Positions 45,043 to 57,993 are shown, counted from the stretch's first letter. The stretch is 64,000 bases of DNA from Aromatoleum toluvorans (GCF_012910905.1 NZ_WTVN01000003.1:150228-214227), one strand, 5' to 3'. Notes: a model not told the origin generated them from the letters alone. Numbers and translations: made by a program.

Positions 45043-46511
45043 GTCGTCTCCATGTGCTCCTTGGGTGGGTGGGGCTGGTAATGCGACAGCTGTGTGACGT
45101 GGACGGACGCCTCGTGAGCGGCCGGCATTGCGTCGCGCCGCGCGAAGTGCTGGAAAACCCGGAACCGCACCTGCACGTCTGGGTCGTCACGCATGCGCCA
45201 CCGGTCAGTATCGGCAAACCGCGGGTGGTCGACCGCCATCGCGCGATGCAGGGCGTAGCCGTCCTGGCGCAACAGTCGCAGCACCATGCGCGGCGTTCGC
45301 GGGTTCAGGATCACGGCGCGGCGCACGTCCGGGCAGTCGTGGATGGCCAGGCGGGCAAGCCGCGAGGGCGCCGTGGCGGGGTGACGCGCAACGCCGGCGA
45401 GCACGTCCACGTCGCTGCTGCGGGCGAGGCGCCGCAGGACGGCGTACGGGAGCTCGTCGCGATAGGCCACCGCTGCCTGCACCCACGTGACCTCGTCGCG
45501 GCTCAGGCGATCGAGCAGTTCGTGTGGGCAGTGCGGGTGGCGGGCGGCCGCGCGGCGCACCTCGGCGTCGGCATCGGTAGCTGGGCGCACGAGGAGTTCC
45601 GGTGGGCAGGCGGGGTTGCGCGCAAGCGCGCGGCGCACCCGGGCGTCGGCGTCGTCGACGAGGCAGCCGGCAAGCGCGGGCGGGAGGTCGCGACGGGCAG
45701 CGACGGCGTGACGCACGGTTGCATCGGCGTCGAAGCAGTTCGCCACCAGCGCCGCCAGCGGCGTGCCGGGGTTTTCGGCGGCTGCGCGGCGCACCGCCGC
45801 GTCGCGGTCGTTGGCGAGTTCGGCGAGCAGCGCCCGGGGGGCGCGCTGCTGCCGGGCGAGGCAGCGGCGCTCCAGAAGCGATGCCGGAACCGTTGCAAGG
45901 AGTACGTCCGGGCAGTGCGGATGCAACAGGATCTGGGCGCGCACCGCCTCGTCGTCCGCCTCGGCCCACAAGGCGAGGAGCGTGTCTTCGGCGGTGGCAA
46001 TGTTTACCGCCAGGAGGCGCTGAAGCACGCCGATGCGGCGCTCGCTCACCGTCGCCAGCACCTCGGCCGCCACCCCGCCGTTCTCGCACAGCGCACGCAG
46101 CGTTTCGATCTCGCCGGCGGCTGCGGCGATCTGCCCGAGGACGGCGCGGGGCGTGCGGGCGTGGCGTGCGATGAGCTGGCGCAGGCGCGGGCTCGCATCC
46201 GCGCGCCACAGCGCGCCGAGGGCCGCCGCAGACGTCGCCGGGTTGCGCGCGAGGCGCAACTGCACGGCACCGCCGTCATCGAGCGCGGCGAGCCGCGCGA
46301 GCACTGCCGGCGCGACAAAGGGTGCGGAGGCGAGCAGCAGGCGGTCGCGGCGCTCCCCGAACATCCGCGCCTCGAGGCCGGCGCGCTCGCGCGGCGCGGC
46401 GTAGGGGTAGAGCGCGGCTGCAGCGAAGGGCGCCTCGTCCGTGCAGGCGCGCTCAGCCAGCTCGCGCCAGTGGCGTCGCGCCGTGCCGCTCCGATCAGGC
46501 GAGGAGCGCAT
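45039..46511 (-). CDS. Leucine-rich repeat variant (LRV/HEAT-like) protein
   Basis: A 490-residue protein built almost wholly of about 24-26-residue helical repeats, clearest from residue 230 on (ARNPACPPELLVRPATDADA, AARHPHCPHELLDRLSRDE, GVARHPATAPSRLARLAIHD). The pattern xARxPxxPxxLLxxLxxDxD is that of the LRV family first seen near Azotobacter nif genes. Cysteines are spread and not in an N-terminal cluster. It overlaps the Fe-S reductase gene by 17 bases and the etfB ATG by four, so it is fixed in this operon. Role unknown; a scaffold or assembly factor for the ETF/Fe-S complex is possible. Confidence 0.8.
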   Translation of the reverse strand: MRSSPDRSGTARRHWRELAERACTDEAPFAAAALYPYAAPRERAGLEARMFGERRDRLLLASAPFVAPAVLARLAALDDGGAVQLRLARNPATSAAALGALWRADASPRLRQLIARHARTPRAVLGQIAAAAGEIETLRALCENGGVAAEVLATVSERRIGVLQRLLAVNIATAEDTLLALWAEADDEAVRAQILLHPHCPDVLLATVPASLLERRCLARQQRAPRALLAELANDRDAAVRRAAAENPGTPLAALVANCFDADATVRHAVAARRDLPPALAGCLVDDADARVRRALARNPACPPELLVRPATDADAEVRRAAARHPHCPHELLDRLSRDEVTWVQAAVAYRDELPYAVLRRLARSSDVDVLAGVARHPATAPSRLARLAIHDCPDVRRAVILNPRTPRMVLRLLRQDGYALHRAMAVDHPRFADTDRWRMRDDPDVQVRFRVFQHFARRDAMPAAHEASVHVTQLSHYQPHPPKEHMETT

Positions 46512-48660
46512 CTTCTGCAGGCTCGCGCGCCATGCCGGCTACCGACGCGGGCTCGGCGAGCGCCTCGGTGATGAGCTCGATGAGCTCGCGCACGACGAAG
46601 CGTCCTTCGAAGCCGCTGGTCTTCAATGCGTCCTCGAACATCGTGAGGTCCTTCGGGCAGCACACGACGAAGACCTCCAGCCCCTCGATGTCGCCGGCCT
46701 CGCGCATGCGTATCTGCGAGGGCTTCTCCGCGCCCACCGGATCGGGCATCCAGATACGGCCGCCACCGGCACCGCAGCAGAAGGAGTTGTCGCGGTTCCG
46801 CGCCATCTCGACCAGCTCGCAGCCAAGCGCCTGCAGAATCCGGCGGGGAGCGTCGTAACCCTTGTTGTAGCGACCGAGGTGGCAGGGGTCGTGCAGCGTG
46901 ACGCGATACCCGAGCGGGCGCCGTACCTTCAGCGTGCCCTCTTCCAGCATGCGCTGCACGAAGCTGGTGTAGTGCTCGATCTCGTACTTGCCGCCGAACT
47001 CCGGGTATTCGTTCCGGATCGTGTTGAATGAATGGGGGTCGGTGGTGACGATGCGCTTGAAGGTCGAGGCGCCGAGCATGGCGATGTTGTTCTCGGCGAG
47101 GAGCTCGTAGAGGCCCTCCTCGCCCACGCGGCGCACGTCGTTGCCGGCGTTGGATTCGCCCTCGAAGAGCAGGCCGAAATCGACGCCCTTGTCGTGCAGC
47201 AGCGTGGCGAAGGCCTGGCTCACCTTCTGGTTGCGCGGATCGAAGGCGGCGTAGTCACCGACGAACCACAGCACGTCGACCGGGTCCTTGCGCGCATCCT
47301 TGATCTGGAAGGGGAGCGGCTTGGTCCATCCTGCGCGCTTGCGCTTGGATTCGCCGAACGAGTTGCCGGTCTTGTGGATGGTCTGCAGGGTCTTCTGCAG
47401 CTGCGGCTCCATCGCGCCGTCCTCGACGAGTTTTCTCCGCATCTGCACGATGATGGGTACGTGCTCGATCGCCACCGGGCAGATCTCGACGCAGGCCATG
47501 CACGTGCGGCAGGACCACAGCGTCTCCATGAAGACCTGGCCGACATCCTTGCCATGCACCGAGAGCTTCGCCTCGTCGGGCAGCGCGTTCTTCTGCAACG
47601 CCTCGTTGGCGAACTCGCGCAAGGACAGGATCACGTCGCGCGGCGACAGCGGAGCGCCCGATGCCCGCGCGGGACAGGCTTCGTGACAGCGGCCGCACTT
47701 GGTGCAGGCGTCGAGGTTGAGGAGATGCTTCCAGGTGAAATCCGTGATCGTGGAGTAGCCGACGCGCTCGCTGTCAGGCGACTGGCGCGGGAGCCGTTGC
47801 GCGGCAAGGGGGTTGCGCAGCATCAGCGAGGCCGGCGCAGTGACGATGTGCTTGACCTTGGTGAAGGGAATGAGCGCGATCAGCGTGAGCGCCAGCGCGC
47901 CGTGGAACCACCACAGGCCGCTACGCAAGGCCCCTGCTCCATCGGCGTCCAGGCCCGCGCCGCGCATCGCCTCGGCGACGCCGGCACCGATCGGCGACCA
48001 CCAGCGCAGCTCCCACACTTCCGGGCGAGCCTGCAGCCACACCAAGCGGGAGGCTTCGAGCACGAAACCGGTCGCGCCGATGACGATCAGCGTCCACAGG
48101 AAGGCCCAGTCCTCGCGGCGATAGAAGCTGCGGTCGTAGTCGGGGTCGCCGGGCTGGCGGTCGGGGCGCGTGTAGTCGAGCTTGGGCGGCTTGATCCAGC
48201 CGCGGCGCGCCATCATGTAGAGCAGGCCGCCGATGAGGGCGACGCCGGCGAGATCGAGCACCAGCGAAAACCACAGGTAGAAGTTGCCGGTCCAGATACT
48301 CCGGCCCATGACGCGGGCGATGACGTCGTAGTCGAGCGCGATCGTCGAAGTGCCGAGGAAGAGCAGTGCGAAGCCGAAGAAGATCAGCCGGTGCGCGCGC
48401 CCGGCGGCCGGGTCGCGGCGCACGAGGGTGCGGTGGGTCAGCACCGTGCGGCACATGTCGATGAAGCGCGGGACGAGCGCGAGCGCGGCGCCCTGCGGCT
48501 GGCCGCGGCGGTACTTGCGGATCTGCACCCAGGTGCCCCAGCAGAAGACACCGATGGCGGCAAAGCCGACGAGATAGAACAGGGCGATGGCCGGCGACGA
48601 GAACCCCTCGAAGAGGATGCGCGTCACGTGTTGCGGATCGAATCTCTCTGTAGCGAACAT
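46495..48660 (-). CDS. Membrane Fe-S ETF:quinone oxidoreductase (EtfD/EMO type)
   Basis: A 721-residue fusion: five or so N-terminal helices of NarI-like haem-b type (residues about 20-290), a double 4Fe-4S ferredoxin with CTKCGRCHEACP and CRTCMACVEICP, and two CCG domains, the last with HDPCHLGRYNKGYDAPRR and FCCGAGGG. Proteins of this build (DgcB, EtfD, EMO) pass electrons from ETF to (mena)quinone. It is between the amine dehydrogenase and its ETF, so it should be the membrane end of that chain. Confidence 0.87.
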   Translation of the reverse strand: MFATERFDPQHVTRILFEGFSSPAIALFYLVGFAAIGVFCWGTWVQIRKYRRGQPQGAALALVPRFIDMCRTVLTHRTLVRRDPAAGRAHRLIFFGFALLFLGTSTIALDYDVIARVMGRSIWTGNFYLWFSLVLDLAGVALIGGLLYMMARRGWIKPPKLDYTRPDRQPGDPDYDRSFYRREDWAFLWTLIVIGATGFVLEASRLVWLQARPEVWELRWWSPIGAGVAEAMRGAGLDADGAGALRSGLWWFHGALALTLIALIPFTKVKHIVTAPASLMLRNPLAAQRLPRQSPDSERVGYSTITDFTWKHLLNLDACTKCGRCHEACPARASGAPLSPRDVILSLREFANEALQKNALPDEAKLSVHGKDVGQVFMETLWSCRTCMACVEICPVAIEHVPIIVQMRRKLVEDGAMEPQLQKTLQTIHKTGNSFGESKRKRAGWTKPLPFQIKDARKDPVDVLWFVGDYAAFDPRNQKVSQAFATLLHDKGVDFGLLFEGESNAGNDVRRVGEEGLYELLAENNIAMLGASTFKRIVTTDPHSFNTIRNEYPEFGGKYEIEHYTSFVQRMLEEGTLKVRRPLGYRVTLHDPCHLGRYNKGYDAPRRILQALGCELVEMARNRDNSFCCGAGGGRIWMPDPVGAEKPSQIRMREAGDIEGLEVFVVCCPKDLTMFEDALKTSGFEGRFVVRELIELITEALAEPASVAGMAREPAEDALLA

Positions 48661-48699
48661 GGGCGGTCGTCCGTCTGATGTGATGAATGCCGGCCGGGC

Positions 48700-48862
48700 G
48701 GGCGGCCGGCGCCGCGTGTGCCCCCTCTCCCCGCAAGGAGAGGGACGGGGAAAGGGGGCGCGGCGCTAGCAGGGAACGGCCGGGCCGCGGCATGGGGGAA
48801 GGCAAGCCCTCCCCTCCCCCCGCCGGACGGGCGGGGGGTGCGGGGCACCGGACCGCCCCTAG
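48700..48862. repeat. Run of C/G-rich hairpins in the tmd-Fe-S gap
   Basis: The 215-base gap downstream of the amine dehydrogenase holds at least two strong inverted repeats: CCCTCTCC/GGAGAGGG around 48721-48748 and CCCCCCGCC/GGGCGGGGGG around 48817-48838. A related C-rich hairpin lies at the right end of the window. They may protect the upstream mRNA or partly stop transcription, so that dehydrogenase is made in excess over the membrane protein. No gene is visible here. Confidence 0.55.
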
Positions 48863-48875
48863 GGGGCGGGGGCGC

Positions 48876-52347
<3,472 letters not shown>

Positions 52348-52427
52348 CGGAAATTCTCCGCTTCGGTTTGTGATCGCGAAGCCGAGTATGGACAGGTGTA
52401 CCCGGGGGGAAAATTTCTACTTGGCGC

Positions 52428-52443
52428 TACTCCCTAGTTGGTA
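52428..52443. promoter_or_regulatory. Candidate NarL-type 7-2-7 site before the GcvT/flavin reductase genes
   Basis: TACTCCC-TA-GTTGGTA is a 7-2-7 imperfect inverted repeat that resembles NarL-type sites, in the 160-base divergent gap. It shares TAC...GTA-type ends with the element near the DMT gene. Inference only. Confidence 0.35.
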
Positions 52444-52507
52444 TCGAGGCGTCCTATGCGGGAGGGCTAGCATCGGCGCGTGTTCAGAGTCGCCCAAGGA
52501 GACCAAC

Positions 52508-53020
52508 GTGATCGACTCCCGCGAGCTTCGCAACGCACTGGGCCATTTCGCGACCGGTGTCACCGTTGTCACGACGCGCAACGCAGCCGGCGCGCCGATC
52601 GGCGTCACCATCAACAGCTTCTCATCGCTGTCGCTCGACCCACCGCTGATTCTCTGGAGTCTCGCGAAGAAGTCGCACAGCCTCGCCGCGTTCGAGGGTG
52701 CAGCGCAATTCGCGGTGCATGTGCTCGCGGCCGACCAGCGGGCGCTGTCGGACCGGTTCGCGCGCAGCGGCGGCGACAAGTTTGCCGACGTCAGGCCGTC
52801 GAGCGGACTCGGGGACGTGCCCCTGCTGCCGCACTGCGCCGCGGTTTTTCAATGCTCGGTCGAGCACTGTTATGACGGCGGCGACCACTTGATCCTCGTC
52901 GGCCGCGTGCAGCGCTTCGCGACCGACGAGCGGCCGCCATTGCTGTTCTACCGAGGCCGCTACGCGACCGCGGACGGCGAGCCGCAGGCGCTTGCGAAGC
53001 TTGCGTGGGGGGTCTGCTGA
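52508..53020 (+). CDS. Flavin reductase-like domain protein
   Basis: A 170-residue protein of the flavin reductase (HpaC-like) family: ALGHFATGVTVVTTRNAAG, TINSFSSLSLDPPLILWSL and AVHVLAADQRALSDRFAR. It uses a GTG start, eight bases after AAGGAG. Such proteins reduce FMN/FAD with NAD(P)H for partner oxygenases. Its last third is repeated in the partial copy at 57994-58152. Divergent from the GcvT gene. Confidence 0.86.
   Translation: MIDSRELRNALGHFATGVTVVTTRNAAGAPIGVTINSFSSLSLDPPLILWSLAKKSHSLAAFEGAAQFAVHVLAADQRALSDRFARSGGDKFADVRPSSGLGDVPLLPHCAAVFQCSVEHCYDGGDHLILVGRVQRFATDERPPLLFYRGRYATADGEPQALAKLAWGVC
52877..52992 (+). repeat. Left copy of a diverged direct repeat (flavin reductase 3' part)
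   Basis: These about 116 bases match 57997-58112, with seven differences counted by eye, most of them silent. The first 54 bases are identical. The two copies bracket the nuclease-NTPase gene in the same orientation. Confidence 0.85.
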
Positions 53021-53224
53021 CTGCACCCGGCCAGAAGCGGAATCTCGTGCTCGCCACATAGCAGCCATAGGAACGGCAACTTCACTCGGAAACCAGCCGC
53101 TGGTTCATTCCACACGACGTGGCCAACGCGGATGGCCGTAAGCCAGCAGCCAGGGCTACCGGAGAGACCGCTTACCCGGAAGCCGGCCGCGGAAATCTAG
53201 TCCCTTGGGTAGCGCGTGCCTTTC

Positions 53225-56200
53225 CTACTTCTTGGCCGTCTTTCTCGTGGACGCCGTTTTCGCATCCACGCCGCGCTTAGTCAGGTCGATTCCGATCACC
53301 CTGATGTCCTCTACAGCGGGAAATTGCGGCGCGAGGATCGCCCAATGATCTTGAAGCGCTTCGATCAGTGCGTCGAAGCTCTCAGCGCGTTTGCCATTCG
53401 GCAGGTCCCAACTAGGCTTGGTCCCATGATAAACGAGCCCGAAGATCCCGCGGCTCGACCGCCTATCACGCAAATAATCGCCGCAGAGCTGTATCTCGAG
53501 GCGCTCAAAGAGATGCGGTCCGGTCCATTTGTCTGCGAGCTTGAGCTCGGCAGGCACGGGACCGTCGAAGCCGACGCCATGAAAGCGCAGGTCGGGTCGC
53601 TTGGCGTCGGCAAGTTCTTCCTCTTGCGGAATCACATATCGGCCACCCGAGCGCTCGCGGCACCAGTTGCCGATATATTTGCGGATTTCGACTTCCCGAT
53701 CGACCGGCTTAAGGATCGACGCGATGCTCGCATCACCCTCCTCGAGATCGTGCTTGAGATCGAGCAGTCGGTCGACTGCGAGATACCAGAGATCACGATG
53801 GTTGGCCGGCGTACGTTCTAGCCGGTCGTGGAAATCGCGCACTTGTCGCGGCGACCAAGCCGACAAGTCCGCCTCGAGCGCCGCCTTTTCCTTGGCATGG
53901 AACGCCAACCATGGCCGGTCTGTTTCAGCGGGATGAATGCGTGACATTTCCGTCAGTGCGAGGAAAGCCTCCTTACCCGGTGTCTCGCGAATGAAAGAGA
54001 ACAGCGCATTGCGCGCGTCCTGAGCATCGTCGCGCAGCCCCGGCGAAAAGACGCCCGTTCCGGCGCGATCAATATCGTCCTTCTTTCGCACATAGTCGTG
54101 CATTAGTAGGTAGAGCGTCTTCATATGCTCGACAGTGCGATAGGCTTGGCGCGCACTCCGGCTTTCGCGCCGACCGCCTACGAGCGCAGTGATGAATCGC
54201 ATCGCGAAGAGCGTCTTGTTGCCGTCTTCCTCGATTTCAGCAAGCCTCGCCGCAAGCGCCGGAATCGCGACTGCCGGATCGACACCTGCCCACATCGCGA
54301 ACCACATCGGCGCTGCTGCGAGGTTCTTGGTCGCTTTAGCCTTTTGCGCTGCCAGCTTCGCGATAGTTGAATCGTCAAGCGATGAGCCTTGGACGATGTT
54401 GAGCATGTAGCGCAGATTACCGATGCTCTTTGGTGGCTTTCGGAGCCGTGCGAGGACGAGCGGCGCGAGCCGGTCCCACATCCAGTCGCCGCTCCAGCTT
54501 GCGTCATAGAGCACATAGTGGCTCTCGCGCTCGGGATCCTCAGTTGCGAGCTCATGGTCGATCTCGTTGATCACAAGATCAATTACGGTTTCCGGATAGA
54601 CGACGTAAAGGCTTGGCAGCCAGCTAGGAAAACCGTTGAGTTCACGAAGCGCATAGCGGGTTGCGACCTCCACCTCTGCCTTTAAGAGCCCTTTGGGCCA
54701 GCCGTCTGCCTCTCGTGCCTCGATTGCCAGACCCGCCAGTCCGAAAATAACGCTGAACGGAGTTGTGTTGGCTTGAGCCCCCTCGGAAAGCAACTGGGGC
54801 CGATGATCGCGCCAAAAGCGGACGGCGCCGTCGCGGAACGCGCGGGCGATCGGCTCGCCGAACTCGGGGATCAGTGAGCGCCAGCGACCGTCGCTCCACT
54901 TGTCCGAACGCTCGGCGGCATCACGCATTCGATCGTGCAAATAATATTGGGCGTTTGTGACAACGCCTGGCTTGCCCGGATCACGCAGCGCCTTAACGTT
55001 CGCGTCGAGATACTCCTTCCACTCGCGCTTGTTTGCCTCCTGGCGTGCGGCCTCTCGTGCTGCCCGCTTTTTCCAGCGCGCTTCCTGCTGCCGCCACCTT
55101 TGCAGGTCCTTTGTTTGCGGACGAAATAGGCCGTCAAGCGCTGATTTGAGCTCGGGCTCGCTGGAGGCCAAGTGTCTAAGCCGCCTGCGCCAAATTGCGG
55201 GGCGGCCATTTTCCCGATAGATAGCGAAGGCCAAGGTGAGCGCCACTAGCCTGTCATCGAGCAGTGTTCGACTAGCAATGTCTTGGCAGATGGGGTCGAA
55301 GCTGTCGGCACCGAACCTCCAAAAATGGCCGAAGGTGCCGACCTGCCAATAATGAGTGAGGCGTTCCCCTTTGCTAACGTCTTGGCCCACGCGTGTCTCG
55401 ACCGCATCCTGCCAGAAGAGAGCATAGTTGAGTTCCCGCCATTCTCCGATGTGCTTCGACAGGTCGCCCTTAATATCGCGAAATTCGTGTTCGCCATGCG
55501 CCTCGGCGAGCGGGAGCTTGCGGAGAATCGATAGCGATGCTCGCTCGAGCGCGCTCGGATCGCGCGCCTCGATGAGGCGGAGGACAGACTGGGCCGCGGC
55601 CTGAGTTAGCCAGCTGTAGCGCTTCGAAATCTCGCAATGGCGCCGCTCAATGACGGGTGGCGTTTCCAGCAGTGTATGGAACCCGGTGATGAGCCTGGGC
55701 GGCACCGGCAGGGGCCAGTCGGCGATTAGCTGCGACAAGGCCCCCAAGAGGTCGTCGACCTCGTACTGCTCCTTAGCGGGAGTTCGCGCAAGCGCCTCGA
55801 GTAGCCATGTGACGGCCTCGCCGTCCTTTGGTAGCCCAGGAATCAGCTCCGCAAGCCAATGGCGGTTGAGCTCTCCATCCTCGTCTAAGAAAGCCCGATG
55901 CACCTCTGCCTGATCCGCTGCGGAGCCGACTGCCGCCAGCGCACGGAACGCTGCGATCCTCGTGTATTTTGCGCGCGAGGTGAGTGCGAAGCTCTTGGCT
56001 TCGGCGGCGGCGCCTGCGATCTCGCCCTGCCACACCATCCGGAGTAGGAACCACGCGATGTCGTCGTCCTCTCCATATTGTGCGAGCAACGCCTTGATCT
56101 CGTCAGAGAGATCGACATTCGCGAAACGCTGGACAGCGGCGTAGTCGGTAAGTGATCGGCCGTACGCGGGCTGCGCCAGCTGTTCGCAAGCTTGGCGCAG

Positions 56201-57562
56201 GATATTTCTTCGGGTCTCCAGGGGTAGTTGGCTCGGATCACCGCCCTCGAAAACGACCTCGGGTGCCAGACGGCAAACGCGGGCCAGAATACGCTCGTCA
56301 AGAATGGCGAGCCAAGGCAGCACCGAACGCATTGTCGGGACGATCACCTCGATTCCATATTGCGAGCGGAAGAACAGGCTTTCAATCCGCGCGCGCGAGC
56401 CTTCGTCCACGATTAGCGCATGCAGCCATTCGGCGGTCAGATATTCACGCACCGACCTATGGTGGAAGCGGACTGTGCCGTAGATGCCCTCATCGAAGAT
56501 CGGCCGGCTTAGTAGCGTCGCACAATCGATGTCGTCCCAGTCTGTGAGCACCTCCCGGATCGCAATGCCCTTCGCATTGTTGGCACCATCGGGCACCCGA
56601 ATCGCCGATTCCTGGGCGAGAGTGGTCGCCGCCGCGACTAGGCGAACCCCCAGACGCAGCTTCTCGATAGCGATGGGACGCGCTTCCGAGCGATTTTGGT
56701 CACGTTCCTCCAGGCGCCGCGCGATACTGCTCTGCATGAGTTCGAGACGCGAGCCGATCCGCTGATGGTCGTTCCAGAACTCGACGAGCTCAGCCAGATC
56801 TTGCGGGCGTGTTGTCAGCGACCAAGCCTCCTTGCGATCTACCCCGTCGCGGAATGCCTTTGGATCGTGGACCTTCTTGCCACGCAGGAAGGCGTCAATT
56901 TGAGCACCATGAAGATCATCGAGCGCAACGATCCTAAATGGCGCGGCTGGGTTCGGACGGGTATCTGTTTTTTTGGTAACGATGTCCAGCGTTTCATCCG
57001 CTGACGTATCCTCGTCGGCGGTTTTCTCGGCGTGGCGATATGGAAGCGCGGTCCGGCATAGCAACAGATCGGTCTTTGCCCGCCAGGCTGTCGTTCGGCC
57101 GGTGATGACAATATGCGCTTGCTGGAGGACCGGCGCCAACAATCTCCCCAGCTTCCTGATCGCACGCTCAAAATCTTTGGGATCGCGTAGACGCGCTTCG
57201 TCGACCGAGTCGAGAAGCAACCAACCTTCCTCGCCCGACGCTGCCCAGGCTCTGAATTCCTCGAAGCTGCCCTCCTCGAATGCATCCTCGAAATCCTGGC
57301 TAACATGCTCGATTCTCACGAAGAAAGCAGACTTGCCTTCTTGCCGAAGCGTGCGCGCGATATTGCGGATTTCCTCCGTCTTTCCCGACCCCGCCTCGGA
57401 CAGCAAGATGACACGATATTCGTTCAATAGACTAGGCCACCGAAGCGCGTCCCGCTGTCCAAGTAATCGAGTCAGATCGACGTCGTCGCCCGCGCCTTTC
57501 TCGAGGGCGAGCTCATGGAAGGTGCGATCGAGTTGAATGAATTCGTCCAGAGAGCTGGTCAT
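53225..57562 (-). CDS. NACHT-like NTPase with C-terminal PD-(D/E)XK nuclease motif (candidate immune protein)
   Basis: A 1445-residue protein. N-terminal NTPase: Walker A SEAGSGKT (residues 55-62), Walker B WLLLDSVDEA (114-123), sensor-like IVITGRTT (151-158) and a winged-helix end RFHHRSVREYLTAEWLHAL (365-383), the order and style of NACHT/STAND ATPases. The middle (about 430-1250) is helical with HEAT-like units (for example YTRIAAFRALAAVGSAADQ). The C-terminus has RPDLRF (Asp1324) and PVPAELKLAD (Glu1339, Lys1341), a complete PD-(D/E)XK signature, then LEIQLCGDYL. Base composition is lower in GC than neighbours. No ribosome site is clear before the ATG at 57562. It stands alone. I infer a sensor-nuclease of antiphage type; no named family is assigned. 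Confidence 0.85.
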   Translation of the reverse strand: MTSSLDEFIQLDRTFHELALEKGAGDDVDLTRLLGQRDALRWPSLLNEYRVILLSEAGSGKTEEIRNIARTLRQEGKSAFFVRIEHVSQDFEDAFEEGSFEEFRAWAASGEEGWLLLDSVDEARLRDPKDFERAIRKLGRLLAPVLQQAHIVITGRTTAWRAKTDLLLCRTALPYRHAEKTADEDTSADETLDIVTKKTDTRPNPAAPFRIVALDDLHGAQIDAFLRGKKVHDPKAFRDGVDRKEAWSLTTRPQDLAELVEFWNDHQRIGSRLELMQSSIARRLEERDQNRSEARPIAIEKLRLGVRLVAAATTLAQESAIRVPDGANNAKGIAIREVLTDWDDIDCATLLSRPIFDEGIYGTVRFHHRSVREYLTAEWLHALIVDEGSRARIESLFFRSQYGIEVIVPTMRSVLPWLAILDERILARVCRLAPEVVFEGGDPSQLPLETRRNILRQACEQLAQPAYGRSLTDYAAVQRFANVDLSDEIKALLAQYGEDDDIAWFLLRMVWQGEIAGAAAEAKSFALTSRAKYTRIAAFRALAAVGSAADQAEVHRAFLDEDGELNRHWLAELIPGLPKDGEAVTWLLEALARTPAKEQYEVDDLLGALSQLIADWPLPVPPRLITGFHTLLETPPVIERRHCEISKRYSWLTQAAAQSVLRLIEARDPSALERASLSILRKLPLAEAHGEHEFRDIKGDLSKHIGEWRELNYALFWQDAVETRVGQDVSKGERLTHYWQVGTFGHFWRFGADSFDPICQDIASRTLLDDRLVALTLAFAIYRENGRPAIWRRRLRHLASSEPELKSALDGLFRPQTKDLQRWRQQEARWKKRAAREAARQEANKREWKEYLDANVKALRDPGKPGVVTNAQYYLHDRMRDAAERSDKWSDGRWRSLIPEFGEPIARAFRDGAVRFWRDHRPQLLSEGAQANTTPFSVIFGLAGLAIEAREADGWPKGLLKAEVEVATRYALRELNGFPSWLPSLYVVYPETVIDLVINEIDHELATEDPERESHYVLYDASWSGDWMWDRLAPLVLARLRKPPKSIGNLRYMLNIVQGSSLDDSTIAKLAAQKAKATKNLAAAPMWFAMWAGVDPAVAIPALAARLAEIEEDGNKTLFAMRFITALVGGRRESRSARQAYRTVEHMKTLYLLMHDYVRKKDDIDRAGTGVFSPGLRDDAQDARNALFSFIRETPGKEAFLALTEMSRIHPAETDRPWLAFHAKEKAALEADLSAWSPRQVRDFHDRLERTPANHRDLWYLAVDRLLDLKHDLEEGDASIASILKPVDREVEIRKYIGNWCRERSGGRYVIPQEEELADAKRPDLRFHGVGFDGPVPAELKLADKWTGPHLFERLEIQLCGDYLRDRRSSRGIFGLVYHGTKPSWDLPNGKRAESFDALIEALQDHWAILAPQFPAVEDIRVIGIDLTKRGVDAKTASTRKTAKK

Positions 57563-57993
57563 AGAGCGGAGTCGTTTGGAGAATTTTGGGCAGAAGCAAG
57601 TTAGTGGGGCATCAGCTCTTGTTCTTGGCCTGCAGGCTAAACGTGATCAATATGCCATAACGGCATTCGACTGAAGCCGCAAGTGGATGTGGCGACTGCA
57701 AAGCCTGCGGCTGGCAGCCTCGCCGGCGCTTTCTTTTTGGCCGATTGCTTCGGCTGAGTTGCTGTCCATGAGTGACCGCGCCGGGTGACTGCTCCACTCG
57801 GATGCCTGCCGTTGCACGAGCGAGACGACGAAGGGCGGCATCGGGTCGAGAGCAGGCGTTCGGCTCCTCAGAAGCTGAGATGCGTGCCCCTGAACAACCA
57901 GAATGACAAAAAAAAGCTCCGAAAGGAGCCTTTTTCATCTGTGTCACCAATTTTTCGCTTACTTGACGCTGTTTTCACTTTCTGTGGCACCCG
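57563..57993. promoter_or_regulatory. 431-base control region of the nuclease-NTPase gene
   Basis: No gene is supported here. It contains the presumed leftward promoter of the large gene, although no clean sigma-70 pair is seen, and a bidirectional terminator at 57908-57935 that insulates it from the right. Base composition changes toward the right end, where the region joins the truncated reductase copy. Confidence 0.45.
57908..57935. terminator. Bidirectional rho-independent terminator
   Basis: GCTCC-GAAA-GGAGC flanked by eight A on the left (57908-57915) and five T on the right (57931-57935) works in both directions. It lies between the large gene's promoter region and the right repeat. 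Confidence 0.85.

Noticed and set aside
47032..48678. A 548-codon plus-strand frame opposite the Fe-S oxidoreductase
   Set aside because: Compositionally biased shadow frame; the minus strand has CxxCxxC clusters and CCG domains in the right order.
53021..53224. Possible small gene or attachment site downstream of the large NTPase gene
   Set aside because: No frame with a ribosome site and no tRNA-like or integrase-type repeat is visible; only a 6-bp hairpin (53091-53105).
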